Origin: Cladorhizidae sp. MBARI D1340-BT2
Lineage: Eukaryota > Porifera > Demospongiae > Poecilosclerida > Cladorhizidae
NCBI GenBank assembly: GCA_028752905.1
Contig: JAQNBH010000014.1
Location: 28,144,668 to 28,208,667, forward strand
DNA length: 64,000 nucleotides
Direction: 5' to 3'
The notes under the pieces were generated by a model. It was not told where the DNA came from. It did no database searches and saw only the letters and a program-made list of their open reading frames with translations. Numbering within the stretch: the first letter of the stretch is position 1; every line of letters begins with the position of its first letter. Positions 32,746-44,662 of this stretch are shown piece after piece. A program made the position numbers and the translations under genes.

Positions 32746-34645
32746 GAGGCCTACCTCCATATAAGCCTGACTCACTATAGCTGAAATCATGCTTGTGATT
32801 TGCTTTAAGGCAATCCAAGTTCTAGCTAGTGTGCAACTATTATATTCACAATGATAATTTTATCACATTTTGTGACATTTGGCTCACTGACTGGGTGTCT
32901 AAGATCTCTAGCTGAGATATAAATCATGTAGTCTATTTTCCAGATCATTTTCATTCAGCAGTAGTGGTTCAGCTGTCAAAGGGACTGGTCAATGAGACTA
33001 TCTTAACAGCACCATCCAGATTTGAATGGTAAAAAAATTGAGAGCTCTTGTTCAGTGACCTCAATGTGAGCGATTTGGAAGCCATCAGAAGTTGACAAAA
33101 TATGCACTCTATATAATATATTGGTGTATATAAATATACAGTCAATACACAAGATGAGAGCAGGAAATCCCTGAGCAGTGTTATCAGCATCAAAATAGGC
33201 TGAGACTAAATGGAGACACAAGACCATAGATAAAGTGATAAGTTTGTGAAGTGATCCTAACGTAAGCTTGAACAGGAAAAGGTAAGTGGACTTGTTAGTA
33301 TTGAGCTAAAAAGCTGAGCAGCTCGATAAGCTAATGAATGATGAAAGATGCCAAGCAGAGTATTTATGCATAGCCAATACAATGCATGTCCATAATCTTC
33401 TTAAAGGATACTCTTGTTCTATCTATTATGCCTTTATGCTTCTGAAGAAAACAACAACAAAATAATAACTCCTAGGTGGTCTTTAAAGTATTAATAGCCA
33501 TGAAAAAAGCTGAAAGATCACTTAAATTTCTTAATCGAGCAAACCTGATCCATTAAACTAGTTTGCTCTAGCAGGAAGTTATGGCCACACTGCTTTTAGG
33601 CATTAACATTTCATGGTCATGCTGAGCCTACACAAACTTAATGGCATAGTGATGACATTTACTTCCTTTGTCAAGATAAATCTGAGCTTGTGTGATGATG
33701 TTTTGAAGGGAAGTTTGTCGAATTGTGATTTTTGGTTATAAAGTAGGAGAAGCCTTAACTACCTAAACTAGAGCAACTTCTTTTCAAGTGAGCTTGCTTA
33801 ATCGAGAATATTATATGACTTTACAGCTTATATAGCTGGAGGGCTGCTAAATTCCATAAAGAGGTCTGAGGGGACTTTTGCATTAAAATGAAGACTCTGA
33901 TAGTGTTTCAAAAAAGGGTTTAAATTTTATGCAATGTGCAAAGACATAAATGTATATTGGGGAAATTCTGATTATTTCTTTTTCTGTTCAGTTTCGTACT
34001 GAATCCTCACTTCATCCCATCCCTAGTTTGTCACCCCCATCCCCCCAACCCTCTCTGAGTTTTACCCTAGATGGTGGTATCATTCTATTTCCCCCACCTC
34101 CGCTACATTATTGGTATTTTAATTCTCACCTTTCTTTTTTCCTTTACTGCTTATCATTAAAAAAATTAATTTTAAGTTGAGTTTGTCCATTTGTCTGTTC
34201 ACTTTGGTGTTTAAAGTCCCAAGTTTGATTTCAAGTCGAATCATTTCTTTCTAGACTTCCGTTCCCCACCTATTTTTCTCTGCATAATTTTATTCCCTCT
34301 TTGCTTGGTATATACTCCAAGCCGCTATGATTGTCTATATATGGATGTGTTTCTTTAGAAGCCGCTGTATGGCAACCAGCTTTAATGCAATCCTGCAATG
34401 GAATGCAGGTATCTGAGCACATATAAATGTGTTTTAATTTAAGAAATAACTAGATTTAATTGACTCGTCAGAAAAGAAAGAAATAGACTGTAACCTTGAC
34501 AACCACAAAGTAGGCAATCTTTTTAATATTTGATGGTTCTTGGGACACCAAATACCATGGTGGTGAAGAAATGAGATTAAAAAAAATTTTCATTAATTTC
34601 TCACACTAATATTCTCAGTTTACATTTGTAATTATTTTTATGCAG

Positions 34646-34768
34646 ATCTTGATGAATGCAGTGAGAACTTACACGACTGCCATGTGAATGCCACCTGCAT
34701 TGACACTACAGGCAACTTCATGTGCACATGCAATGTAGGATTCACTGGAGATGGTGTCCTTTGTGAAG
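34646..34768 (+). CDS. Gene A EGFa exon, unit 2
   Basis: 123 bp, phase 1-1, TATGCAG acceptor and GTATGT donor. It encodes (D)[28 protein letters not shown] and GDGVLCEG, all six cysteines present. Confidence 0.86.
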
Positions 34769-34816
34769 GTATGTAGCATCTACATTTGAGGACTTCATTT
34801 TAAACATCTCAAGTAG

Positions 34817-34919
34817 ACATTGATGAATGTCAAGGTCTGTCATTTTATTCGGACATAACTGACTGTACCAATTTCATTGGAAGTTTCTCATGTGTTTGTC
34901 ACGTGCTGGAAATGGAATG
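34817..34919 (+). pseudogene. Dead EGFb exon, unit 2
   Basis: Starts like the other EGFb exons (DIDECQGLSFYSDITDC) but has a deletion after SCVCHV that removes Cys6 and shifts the frame (length 103 bp). Confidence 0.75.
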
Positions 34920-34984
34920 GTAGATTTACAAGTAACATTTTCTTCGTTGCTTGAATCATTTTTTATTAAAGTTAACTGATTGAG

Positions 34985-35110
34985 ATTTTGATGAATATGC
35001 ATTGATGAGGGATGACTGTGATGTAAATGCTAACACTGCCAATGAGATTGGATCATTTCAATATGTTGGTAATATGGGCTTCAGTGGGAATGGAAAAATA
35101 TGAAATTATG
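34985..35110 (+). pseudogene. Dead EGFc exon, unit 2
   Basis: DFDEYALMRDDC, then GSFQYVGNMGF and a stop after GNGKI. Cysteines 1, 3, 4 and 5 are lost. Confidence 0.72.
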
Positions 35111-36246
35111 GTATGTTTAGTGCAAAAATACTACAATAGTATTACCTGGAGTTTGTATATACCCAAGCTTTGTTGGTTATAATTGCATGGTGTACATAAT
35201 ACATCCATAGCTTCATTTTGCATAAAATAGTATCATATTTCACTGTTGATTCTGGATTCAATCCCTTTTGAAATTTTAAAACACACTAGGGAGAATTGAT
35301 TGTCCTGATCATTTAGCTAAGATTTGATCTAAAATTGGCATTGTGTTGATAAGCTTTTTATATAAACCAGATTTTTTTTATAATTTAATACTATACAGTT
35401 ATGATCTGGTCATAAGGAACTCATCCTAGCATCAATCACACTGAAGAACACTTTATTGGAATAATGTTTAAACTTTGTATATAGAGAGATTAATATTAGC
35501 ACCTCCGCCACATTAGAGGTTGCTCCTTCCCCAAAGTTTAATAGTTGTTGAATAGAACACATCTTTTTTAATCACCTTCATTTATTTATCACATCTTGAA
35601 AGGATATGGCATCACAGTTGCCCGCTAACCATGACCATGTTCTACAAATTACACAAAGAACATTGTGTTTTATGTATGAGTTGTTAGATGCTATTTTAAA
35701 ACTAAAGATTTTAAAACTAAAGAGGTAGATAGATCTGAATATAGAAAGATTGTCTCCTTAAGAGACAGTTACAGCTGTTTCAGATGTACAAGCATCACAG
35801 AGACTATTATCAACTCTTGGGAGGAATGTGAATGGTTGGAAACTGTGCTGTGCTTGTGCTTAATCTAGGATACATGGAACAGGAGAAATCTAAAGAGGAA
35901 TTTCTCTAGGCACAACCCATTAACTAAGCCTGAATGACTTGCTGCTGCTCAGCCTTCAAGAGATAGTTCAGGTTGATGGTATATTTCTTTAGAAGCCACT
36001 CTATGCCAATCAGCTTTAATGCAATCCTGCAATGAAATGCAGGCATCTGAGCATATAATATCTTAGATTTAATTGACTCCGTAAAAAAAGCGACTGTAAC
36101 CTTGACAACCACAAAGTAGGCAATCATGTACCATTTGACTTTTCTTGGGCCATGGTGGTGAAGAAAGAAATGAGATAATATTTTTTAAATTAATCTCTCA
36201 CACTTATATTCTCAGTCTACATTTGTAATGTTTTATTTTTATGCAG

Positions 36247-36369
36247 ATTTCGATGAATGCAGTGAGAACTTACATGACTGCCATGTAAATGCCACCTGCT
36301 TGGACACAATAGGCAGCTTCAAATGCACATGTAAAGAAGGATTTGCTGGTAATGGTGTCCTTTGTGAAG
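36247..36369 (+). CDS. Gene A EGFa exon, unit 3
   Basis: 123 bp, phase 1-1. It encodes (D)[28 protein letters not shown] and GNGVLCEG. It is the most diverged of the four EGFa exons, but all six cysteines are kept. Confidence 0.86.
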
Positions 36370-36436
36370 GTATGTAATCTCTCATTTGAAGACGCCTTTT
36401 ATCAATTTTTTGGCATCTCTCCTATCATTATTATAG

Positions 36437-36464
36437 ACATCGATGAATGTCAAGTGCTGTTGTG
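36437..36464 (+). pseudogene. EGFb exon remnant, unit 3
   Basis: Only the first codons (DIDECQ) remain. About 90 bp are deleted, joining the start to the sequence normally around the donor, which is changed to GC. Confidence 0.65.
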
Positions 36465-36518
36465 GCAGATTTACAAGTACAGTTTTCTTCATTGTTAATT
36501 TGATGTTTGCTGATTTAG

Positions 36519-36644
36519 ATATTGATAAATGTGCATTGAAGAAGGATGTCTGTGATGAAAATGCTACTTGTACTAATGAGATCGGATCATTTCAATGTGC
36601 TTGCAATATGGGTTTCCGTGGAAGTGGCAAAAGAGGAAATTGCG
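36519..36644 (+). CDS. Gene A EGFc exon, unit 3 (intact)
   Basis: 126 bp, phase 1-1, GATTTAG acceptor and GTATGT donor. It encodes DIDKCALKKDVCDENATCTN, GSFQCACNMGF and GNCG. All six cysteines are present, in contrast to the two dead EGFc copies. The frame also runs through the donor to a stop at 36676. Confidence 0.83.
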
Positions 36645-38399
36645 GTATGTTTAGTGCCAACCTATCCATATTATGACTATATATAGTATCCTAGAATTTG
36701 TCATGTAAACAAGCATCATCCCATGGTGTACATAATATATCCATATTTTCATTTTGAATAAAATAATTTATCCAACCAACTATTGTGTTAGTAATCTGTG
36801 AGTTATTTTGGATTTGATCGCTTTTGAAATTTGAATACATACTTGGGAGCATGGATTGCCTAGTACATTCAAGGGAGCATGGATTGTCCTATCATTCTAT
36901 CGAGTCTTATAGTTACATACTTATGGATGGTCACCACTCGGAGCAATAAACATCCTCCGATTTTTTCCACTGAACAATAAATATATTTTGACCGACATAG
37001 ATAGATGTTAAACTATTTCTGATTTGCAAATCCAGATGAGGCATATGGCCCTCACTGGATACAATATCAGTGCGGATGTTAGTGGGTAGCCTCAACGCAT
37101 GTCCTCTAGTTGATCTGGCACCTTTGAAGCACTTAACTGCAGCGCAAAGTAGTCAAAAAGAGGACCAGCAATGGATCAAGCCCATTGTTGTGCTGCTGGA
37201 TTAATTTTTTATTGTGTGTGTGTATGTGTGCGTGAACTGCAAAATTGTAATTCTGCAATGCAAAGTGTTGATCAGTATTTATCGGGAAACTGGAGGGAGA
37301 TATAAGCAAGAGGAAGACTGTGCTGCAGAAACTGATGAACTGAGAAATGGTAGCCTATGAATTTTTGCCACTAACCTGTGTACGAACATAAATCACATGG
37401 AGCAATAAACTTTGGTTTTCACCTGAATATTACCACTGGGTTTCACTGACAGCCAATATTTGAACATTACCTAGGACCTCATGCAGAGAGAAATATTAAT
37501 ATTAGCTAACCCTCTTATATTTTATCCAGACTTTGTTTCCTTCACTAAAGTATAATGTTCTTCTATGAATAGAAATCTTGCTATTAATCACACCTTGAGA
37601 GGAAATGGCATCACAGTCACTCACCTTAACCACTACCATGGAAGGGATAGATATCACTGAAATGTGGACAGGCTGAAAATATGAAGATTCACTGCTTCAG
37701 TGACTGTTACTTCAGGTGTAGAAGCATTACAGAAGTTACAAGCTCTTGGAAGGAAAATGGGAACTTTGTTTGTACTGTACTTATCAGGGATACCTGAAAT
37801 ATGGGGAATTTAAAGAGGAATTCCTCTAGACATGACCCACCAACAATAGCTTGAATGGCTTGCTGCTGCTCAGCCTTCAAGACTGTGAGGCTTACATTTC
37901 CTTTACTATTTCTCATTAAAAAAATTATTTTAAGTTGGGTTTGTCCACTTGTCTGTTCACTTTGGTGTTTAAAGTCCCAAGTTTGATTTAAAGTATAATC
38001 ATTCCTTTCTTGACTTCTGTTCCCCGCCTATTTTTCTCTGCATAATATTATTCCCTCTTTGCTTGGTATATACTCCAAGCCGCTATGACTGTCTATATAT
38101 GGATGTGTTTCTTTAGAAGCTGCTGTATGGCAACCAGCTTTAATGCAATCCTGCAATGGAATGCAGGTATCTGAGCACATATAAAAGTGTTTTAATTTAA
38201 GAAATAACTAGATTTAATTGACTCGTCAGAAAAGAAAGAAATAGACTGTAACCTTGACAACCACAAAGTAGGCAATCTTTTTAATATTTGATGGTTCTTG
38301 GGACACCAAACACATGAAATGAGATAAAAATATATTTTTTAATTAATCACTCACACCAATTTTCTCAGTTTACATTTGTAATGTTTTATATTTATGCAG

Positions 38400-38522
38400 A
38401 TCTTGATGAATGCAGTGAGAACTTACACGACTGCCATGTGAATGCCACCTGCATTGACACTACAGGCAACTTCATGTGCACATGCAATGAAGGATTCACT
38501 GGTGATGGTGTCCTTTGTGTAG
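38400..38522 (+). CDS. Gene A EGFa exon, unit 4
   Basis: 123 bp, phase 1-1, donor GTAGGT. It encodes the same residues as the unit 2 exon over most of its length ([17 protein letters not shown]) and ends GDGVLCVG like unit 1. Confidence 0.86.
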
Positions 38523-38579
38523 GTAGGTAACATTTACACTTGAAGACTCCATTTTAAACATCTCCAGTCATTATTATAG

Positions 38580-38690
38580 ACATTGATGAATGTCAAGGTC
38601 TGTCATTTTATTCGGACATAGCCAATTTAGTTGGAAGTTTCTCATGTGTTTGTCATGTGGGATATTCTGGAAATGGAATGCACTGTTTTG
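38580..38690 (+). CDS. Gene A EGFb exon, unit 4 (lacks Cys2 and Cys3)
   Basis: 111 bp, in frame. Relative to unit 1 a 9-bp in-frame deletion removes D-C-T, so Cys3 is lost as well as Cys2 (DIDECQGLSFYSDIANLVG). Cysteines 1, 4, 5 and 6 remain. The frame is open, but the fold is doubtful. Confidence 0.6.
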
Positions 38691-38858
38691 GTAGATTTAC
38701 AAGTAACCTTTTCTTCGTTGCTTGAATCATTTTTGGTTATAATTGTAGCTATTAGAGGACATACAATATTGCAAGTAGTGACATATATTGCACAGGCTTT
38801 TTATGTAAATTTTAGTAACCAACACACTCTAATTGGAGTAAGTCAGACTGTCATATAA

Positions 38859-39177
38859 TGTGACCTGGCAAGCAAAAAGGGGCATAAGGGGAGACAGTTG
38901 TATTTTTTTACTTTTTTAAATTTCTTGTGGTTACAACTTTAGAGCTCCATAGATTTTGCAAACTTCATGTTATGGACTTTATATATAGCTCAAAAGATAG
39001 GTCGCTCTGTGTGCTCTCTTTCCCAAAGTCCCCATCCAGAATAACTCCATGAAATTGGTACGAGTGGCTCCTAGAGCATTCAATCACCTTTTTCAATAAG
39101 CGTTAAACATATATTACGTGGTCAAGCGCGTGGGTGCAAAATTGAGGGCGTTGATTTTTTTGGCTTGCCAGGTCACA
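38859..39177. mobile_element. MITE, 319 bp, with terminal inverted repeats
   Basis: Ends TGTGACCTGGCAAGC on the left and, inverted, the same 15 bases on the right (GCTTGCCAGGTCACA), then AAAAA/CAAAAA. There is no coding capacity. Internal sequence matches the 106-bp tandem repeat at 10531-10825. No clear target duplication can be assigned (AT-rich flanks). Confidence 0.82.
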
Positions 39178-39199
39178 TATTTATTTATTATTATTATTA

Positions 39200-42165
39200 T
39201 TATTATTTATTAAATTTATATATTACACCAGGATAGGTGTATGAGTATATACAGTGTACATAAGTATGAAGATGAGATAAGGTGGTACAAGTGGACAAGG
39301 AAATTACAACTGAATCTATTAGGTTCATTGAGAGTGTTAAGGATGATTGTGCAGATCTAATATCTCTAATGACTTTGGAACAAAAGTTATCTCGAATGGA
39401 GTAATACTTACAGAAATGTGAACCACATTTTAAATTATAACCTAGAAATGTAAAACAAGAATTGGCAGATTTATATAATACATACTTAATTAAATTTGAT
39501 GGACATGTCTGTGAGGAGGAGAAAAGAGTGGAAGAGCGTTTCAAGGTTGTGTTGAATAAACTGTCTAAATTTGCAGTACGATAAACAATTCTTGTGTGTG
39601 AGTTGTAAGGCAATTTCCATATTCTTCTTAAAATCTTATTAAAGGCTATTTCCAGTCAATTCAATGCTTTAGATGACAGTATCCAGAGAGCACTTCCATA
39701 CAGTGACAAGCAGAAGGAATGAAAGAGGTATGTTAGGACAATAGGAGAGAGGTTAGGGAAGGAACATAGAAGAGAGTTTGCTTTTATAACCATATCTCTA
39801 CCTTTTGATAGAATATCCTTATCATCACAAAGGTTGTACGTCAGTATATGACCAAGGTGTGTTACTTCAGTTGAAAGAAGTAAGCGATGACCACGGAAGA
39901 TAATAGATGTGTCCATTTTCAAGTTAGAGTGATGAAAAAACTGTATAAACTGAGTCTTTGATGGGTTAAATTGAAGACCATGAGAGGAGGCATATAGTTC
40001 ACATACCTTAAGCATCAGTCTTAATGCGCAGAGAGTGAAGGTGCCAATAGGACTATGTCGTCAGCATATGCAAGACTACCAGCAAATTCTCCACTCCAGT
40101 AACAACCTACACCAGAATTTTTAAGAGTGAGCAAGAGAGTATCAAGATAAATGGAAAAAAGAACAGGGGAGAGCACTCCACCTTGCCTTACCCCATTGGA
40201 AACACCAAATTTATTGGAGTATACATTATCCCAGCGGACTCTAAGTTCCTGACAAGAATACCATCTGGACAAAAACCTGACGACTAATTTTGGTAGACCT
40301 CTGTCAATCAGCTTCTCGAAAAGTGTACTGTGCTGAACTAAGTCAAAAGCCTTAGATGCATCAAGGAAGCATGCAAAAACTGAGGAGCCACGTGATAGTT
40401 TGAAATGACACTCTTGACTATGCCAGAGCAAAGTGTAGTGGAAAGGCCAGGTTTGAAACCAAATTGAAGGTTGGAGGTTTTAAAACAACCATCAAATTCG
40501 ATCAATATACACCATTCCAAAACCTTGCTTAGTGTTGAGGCAAGAGCAATAGGCCTATAACTATCACCACTAGTGGATCCTTACCAGGTTTAGGAATGGG
40601 AACAAGGATGCAATCCTCAAGCCAGATGGAAGGTGTCCATGGCGTATAAGAATTGTGAACAAAGAACCAAGGAACTCTTTTATCACTGGCAATGATTTAA
40701 TTAGATGACTTGAGTCCAGCTCAGACCCGTCAGATTTTCTAGGCTTTAGGCGATTGAATGCTTCAAGCACACACTCAACAGTAATTTCAAAGCTGCTTAC
40801 ATCTGAATTAAAGATATGTAGGGTTGTTATGTTAAGCTCTTTCTGTCTATGAGTATTTAGTGTTTCTGAGAACTTCGAGGATAGACTATTGCTGATTGCC
40901 ACAGGATCACTTAAACCATTGACTATAGGAGATCCAGAGCATTTTTTCTTGCATTGCTTGACACGCCTGACCTCCTTCCAGAATTCATTAGAAGTAGACC
41001 TAGAAAAAGCAGATATAAGCTTATGATTCCTAATATGTTCTTCTCTTCTCTTAAGCTTTCTTACTTGGTACTTGTATCTTGTCTTAGCATGTTTCTTAAT
41101 GTGAAAAAGAACACCAGACTTAGGTGAGCCAGCTTCTATCCAGACCTTATGCCAGAAATCAGCTCTGTCTTTAACATCTCTGACAAAGTCATTCCATCCA
41201 GGGATACAGTGTCATCTAGGGTGCCCAGAAGAAGGAAGAAATAAAGATGATGTCTTGGAAATACAATCAAGAAGAGAGTCAACCAAGTTATTAATGTGTG
41301 AAGAGTGAATAGAACATGAAGTGTTACAGCATGACAACATTTTCTCATTAAGATTTGTACTGATGTAAAGTCTAAAATTATCAATCTGAGAATCGGTAAC
41401 TATATCCCACTTAGTTTTGTTGGAGACACTAGAATGGTTCAAGTTAGTAAAGGAAGGAGCAGAAAGTTGAAATGACAAATCTGCACACAGCGAAAGATGA
41501 TCAGAAAGGTTAGAACCAATTTGGATAGTACTCAGAGAGGTGATATGGTGAGCTAGAGATGAACTAGACAGGAAGTGATCAGGCCAGGATGTCACAAGGC
41601 CATTGTCTCTTTCATATGTACGGGGGACTGGCAATCAATGCATGTAAGATCATGTTCCAGCATGAAATCATTCAAAAGGGTGCAACGAGCAGACATAGAA
41701 TTTAAATTATAGTGTTAAAATCTCCACCAATAAGCAAATGATCAAATACTTGAGAATCTATGAATCCATCCAACTCACCAAGACAGATGTTGAAGTCTGT
41801 ATCACTGGTATCCGAATGATAATCAGTAGGGAGGTAGACGCAAATTATCAGTATGGATTCATTGGAATTGTTTATGGAAACAGCAGAAATGTTTCGATAT
41901 GGGTTTAATTACTTGAGTATTAACTAATAATTTTTTTCTTAAGATAATTCCACAACCTCCAAAAGGACGGCCTTTTAGGAGAACACCCTCCTCCAAACCA
42001 CTAACACCACAAGAAATGAAGTCAGGGTCAAAATCCAGAAGCGGAAGTTGTTGACTAAGCAGCCAATGTTCTTGAATCAAACAAATATCAATTATAGATG
42101 CTACAAACACCAGAATTCCAGCCACGACAGTTGAAAGATACCAGATGGAGTTTTTCATGTGAGCT
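39200..42165 (-). mobile_element. LINE (non-LTR retrotransposon), near full length, broken
   Basis: On the minus strand an endonuclease domain is followed by a reverse transcriptase and a C-terminal region. Endonuclease motifs are LIQEHWL (about 42073), GGCGIILRK, YLPTDY, GGDFNT (about 41720) and SDHLSL (about 41505). Reverse transcriptase motifs are FLDASKAFDLVQHS (about 40350), GVRQGGVLSPVLFSIYLD (about 40180) and YADDIVLLAP (YADD at 40057-40068). The tail at 39203-39613 has a Cys/His segment. The 3' end abuts an AAT microsatellite (39180-39212), the usual tail of several LINE clades, directly next to the MITE. At least six frame breaks and stops make it dead. The clade (CR1/L2/jockey-like) is not settled. 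It lies antisense in the proposed intron of gene A. Confidence 0.88.
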
Positions 42166-42600
42166 AGTCATTAGTAACAGGGATGGTAAGAGTAGCAGAG
42201 TCAGTAATAGGACCACTATATTGGGTAGGTTGAGAAGAGAACAGAGTGGTAGATAAGACACTATTATGTACTAGGGGAAAGTAAAGCATCTGATAAAGAA
42301 TCACGAGAGTTTCGCATGTTTGCATAAGATACAGAGTCATGCACTAGAGTTTAAAACTCACACAAAGCAAAGGCTCAGGATGCAACACTATTGATAAGGA
42401 GTGTACAATGACCTACTGAGCATGTGCAGCTATGAGACTACTCATGTTTGGTTTGTGGAGTTCTTCAATGCAAAATTTGAACTGTTGTGCACCAAATCAT
42501 TTTTTTTTTAAGCGCAACTGACCCTCTAGGAAGAGACAGACTTTAATTTTTTTATATACAATTATTTCCGGAAAATAATAAAAAATAAAAATAATAAAAA
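42166..42600. other. No recognisable gene
   Basis: Possibly the 5' UTR of the LINE and unique sequence. No motif is recognised. Confidence 0.4.
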
Positions 42601-42602
42601 TA

Positions 42603-42825
42603 AAATAGTATGTAATAGTATGTAATAGTATGTAATAGTTTGGAATAGTATGTAATAGTATGTAGTAGTACGTAATAGTGTGTAATAGTACGTAATAGTA
42701 GTAATAGTATGTAATAGCACGTAATAGCATGTAATAGCATGTAATAGCAATAGCATGTAATAGTATGTAATAGCATGTAATAGCATGTAATAGTATGTAA
42801 TAGTATGTAATAGTATGAAATGTGC
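42603..42825. repeat. 10-bp minisatellite GTAATAGTAT / GTAATAGCAT
   Basis: About 22 short units with A/G and C/T variants. The open frames of YYILLHTIT type on the minus strand are artefacts. Confidence 0.93.
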
Positions 42826-43020
42826 TTACTTGTGCACAACAAGAACTAACAAGAGAAAAATTTAGAATAAGTGTTTAAAAGGACCCTAGCTAATGTTTGT
42901 ATGCACACCTCTGACATTACAGCCTATCAGAGAACAACAACTAACTAGTAACAAGGAAACTGTACACAGTTCATTCATAGACACTTCATTTCCGTCACAA
43001 ATATCTTTATGTTGTTTACA

Positions 43021-43218
43021 GCGAGTGCCATCATATATGCTGTGTCGTCCTCCGTTGCGGTGGTACTTTTGGGTGCTGCTCTTCTTGGAGTGTTGCTGAT
43101 GGTGTGGAGGAGAAAGAAGAGGAGCAAGTGTCCATCCAGCAGGACACCATTATCTGTACTTCCAGTACCTGAGAACACCAAAAATTCTAAAACACATGAG
43201 ATGGCCACTCTTGCTTGA
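43021..43218 (+). CDS. Gene A last exon: transmembrane helix and cytoplasmic tail
   Basis: Acceptor TTGTTTACAG at 43020; the exon enters in phase 1, which fits the EGF exons. It encodes ASAIIYAVSSSVAVVLLGAA, then LLGVLLMVW, a single transmembrane helix of about 23 residues, then a stop-transfer RRKKR and a tail of about 30 residues ending HEMATLA. After the stop (TGA at 43216) a shifted frame continues as KDDVDIPAAIDTPLELQLQP to a stop at about 43312, so the tail may once have been longer or may use a hidden splice. It carries no catalytic domain or ITAM/ITIM motif. Confidence 0.68.
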   Translation, partial: ASAIIYAVSSSVAVVLLGAALLGVLLMVWRRKKRSKCPSSRTPLSVLPVPENTKNSKTHEMATLA

Positions 43219-43319
43219 GTAAAAAGATGATGTAGACATTCCTGCTGCTATTGATACTCCTTTAGAACTGCAACTTCAACCAACTGTAGCTAATTCACAT
43301 GTTAGCATGTGAGATGATA

Positions 43320-44415
43320 GGGACTTAAGAGTAACTGTAGAGTAATTGCATGAGTTAAAGCTGAGTGTAATTTTGGTGCTGATATGTGACACTTTGTAGG
43401 TACTTCCTGTACCTTATTGAGAATGCTCAAACTGAACTTCCTGTGTACATTATTGTGCTGTATTTATTATGTGACCAGCATCCGGTGACTTCAAGGGCAA
43501 AGACTGGGTATTCCTTCTGCTGACTCCATAGCCCACCTCTTCCAGAGGCTGGCCATTTGCCTCTGGGGAAGGGATGCTTGCACGTGGGTTAGAAAGACCC
43601 CAATCAGGCCTCCTGACATTGATGGAGTTGTCTAACTGCTTCTATATGAAGTATGTATGTATGAATGGTTGTCTTCATGATACATACTGAACAATGAACA
43701 TTTTTTCAATTTCACAGGAAATCCTTCCCAAAAGTAACAGGTAGGCCTCTGTGTACACTGTGCTGACCTTGTCAGCAGCAATTGCTCAGTTGGGCTTTAC
43801 CACTGGAATCCCTGATGACTGCATCCTGCACTGACACAAGAGGAGAAGTGTGTGTGTGTATTTGTGTGGATGCCATGTTGAAGTGGCTAGAGAAATGCAA
43901 CCGGCACCGAAGTATGAATTGGCTTGGAACCACCAGCAACGATACACCCAAGATTGTGACCTACAGACACTGCATATTAATTATAACCTTTGTCGACCAT
44001 TACCCTAGGCTGGTCCGCTTCACTTGCACGGGTTTTTGAAGCAACAAACAATCTCTTTAATGCTCACTCTCTGCTGTCATGGATGTGCAGCACACATCTA
44101 TCGCCTCTAGCCTTAAACTTCCATCCCCCATGAATACAGCGAAGAGAAACCTAGTAATACTTGATTCAATAGGAAAGGAACCTAATAGTCTGTGTTCCAA
44201 CAGCATCAATAGTCCTGCTATCCGTTAACAGAACTTAGTAGAAGTGCTTCAATTTAGTTTCTAGCTCACCTATTGAAAGTAACTGAACGGTCAGGATTAG
44301 TAGACATACTTGGAGCAGATGACAACCCAGCTGATGTCAAGACAAACTGGCTGGTCGAACGGCAGATGACACCAAGCTGGTGCACGGTGATGTCATCTGC
44401 ACAAATTATTGGTGT
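43320..44415. other. No recognisable gene
   Basis: Unique sequence with short frames only. A GTATGTATGTATG run lies near 43655. Confidence 0.5.
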
Positions 44416-44417
44416 GA

Positions 44418-44434
44418 CATTGTTGTTATTATTA

Positions 44435-44526
<92 letters not shown>

Positions 44527-44599
44527 TATTATTATTATTATTATTATTATTATCATCATCATTATTATTAATATTATTATTGTTGTTGTTGTTGTTGTT

Positions 44600-44635
<36 letters not shown>

Positions 44636-44662
44636 ATTATTATTATCATCATCATATTATTT
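44418..44662. repeat. (ATT)n and (GTT)n compound microsatellite
   Basis: ATT triplets change to GTT/TTG triplets at about 44580 and then to ATC. Homopolymeric frames across it are artefacts. Confidence 0.95.

Larger units (their letters stand above)
29675..32869 (+). repeat. EGF-exon tandem unit 1
   Basis: A unit of about 3.2 kb starting GACATTTGGCCAACTGACTG and carrying EGFa, EGFb and a dead EGFc exon followed by repeat block R. The next unit begins at about 32870 with GACATTTGGCTCACTGACTG. Large parts of the non-coding sequence are almost the same in units 1 and 2 (for example 30810-31100 and 33990-34275). Confidence 0.88.
32870..35965 (+). repeat. EGF-exon tandem unit 2
   Basis: Collinear with unit 1: the same non-coding lead, an EGFa exon, damaged EGFb and EGFc exons, then repeat block R (35400-35960). 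It lacks some short segments of unit 1. Confidence 0.87.
35966..37895 (+). repeat. EGF-exon tandem unit 3
   Basis: A shorter unit. Its left end joins repeat block R directly to sequence equivalent to 34350, skipping about 1.5 kb of the unit 1/2 lead. It ends in a diverged block R (37520-37885). 36645-37500 contains unique AT-rich sequence without a recognised gene. Confidence 0.8.
37895..38745 (+). repeat. EGF-exon tandem unit 4
   Basis: Starts at sequence equivalent to 34140 and ends soon after the EGFb exon. It is highly similar to units 1 and 2 across both exons and their introns. Confidence 0.85.
16808..43218 (+). other. Proposed gene A: signal peptide-Ig-EGF repeats-TM receptor
   Basis: A gene model inferred from compatible exons on one strand: signal peptide (16808-16841), Ig (16913-17230), EGF exons (31457-31579, 31637-31756, 34646-34768, 36247-36369, 36519-36644, 38400-38522, 38580-38690) and a transmembrane/tail exon (43021-43218). 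Every border is phase 1, so any subset of exons can be joined without breaking the frame. The product would be a type I membrane protein with an extracellular Ig domain and calcium-binding-type EGF stalk. The weak points are the 14-kb intron between Ig and EGF and the 4.3-kb intron before the TM exon, both filled with transposons. The Ig and EGF parts could instead belong to different genes. Transcript data would decide. Confidence 0.5.

Noticed and set aside
42497..42842. Tyr/Leu/Ile-rich membrane-like frames on the minus strand
   Set aside because: Translated 10-bp minisatellite.
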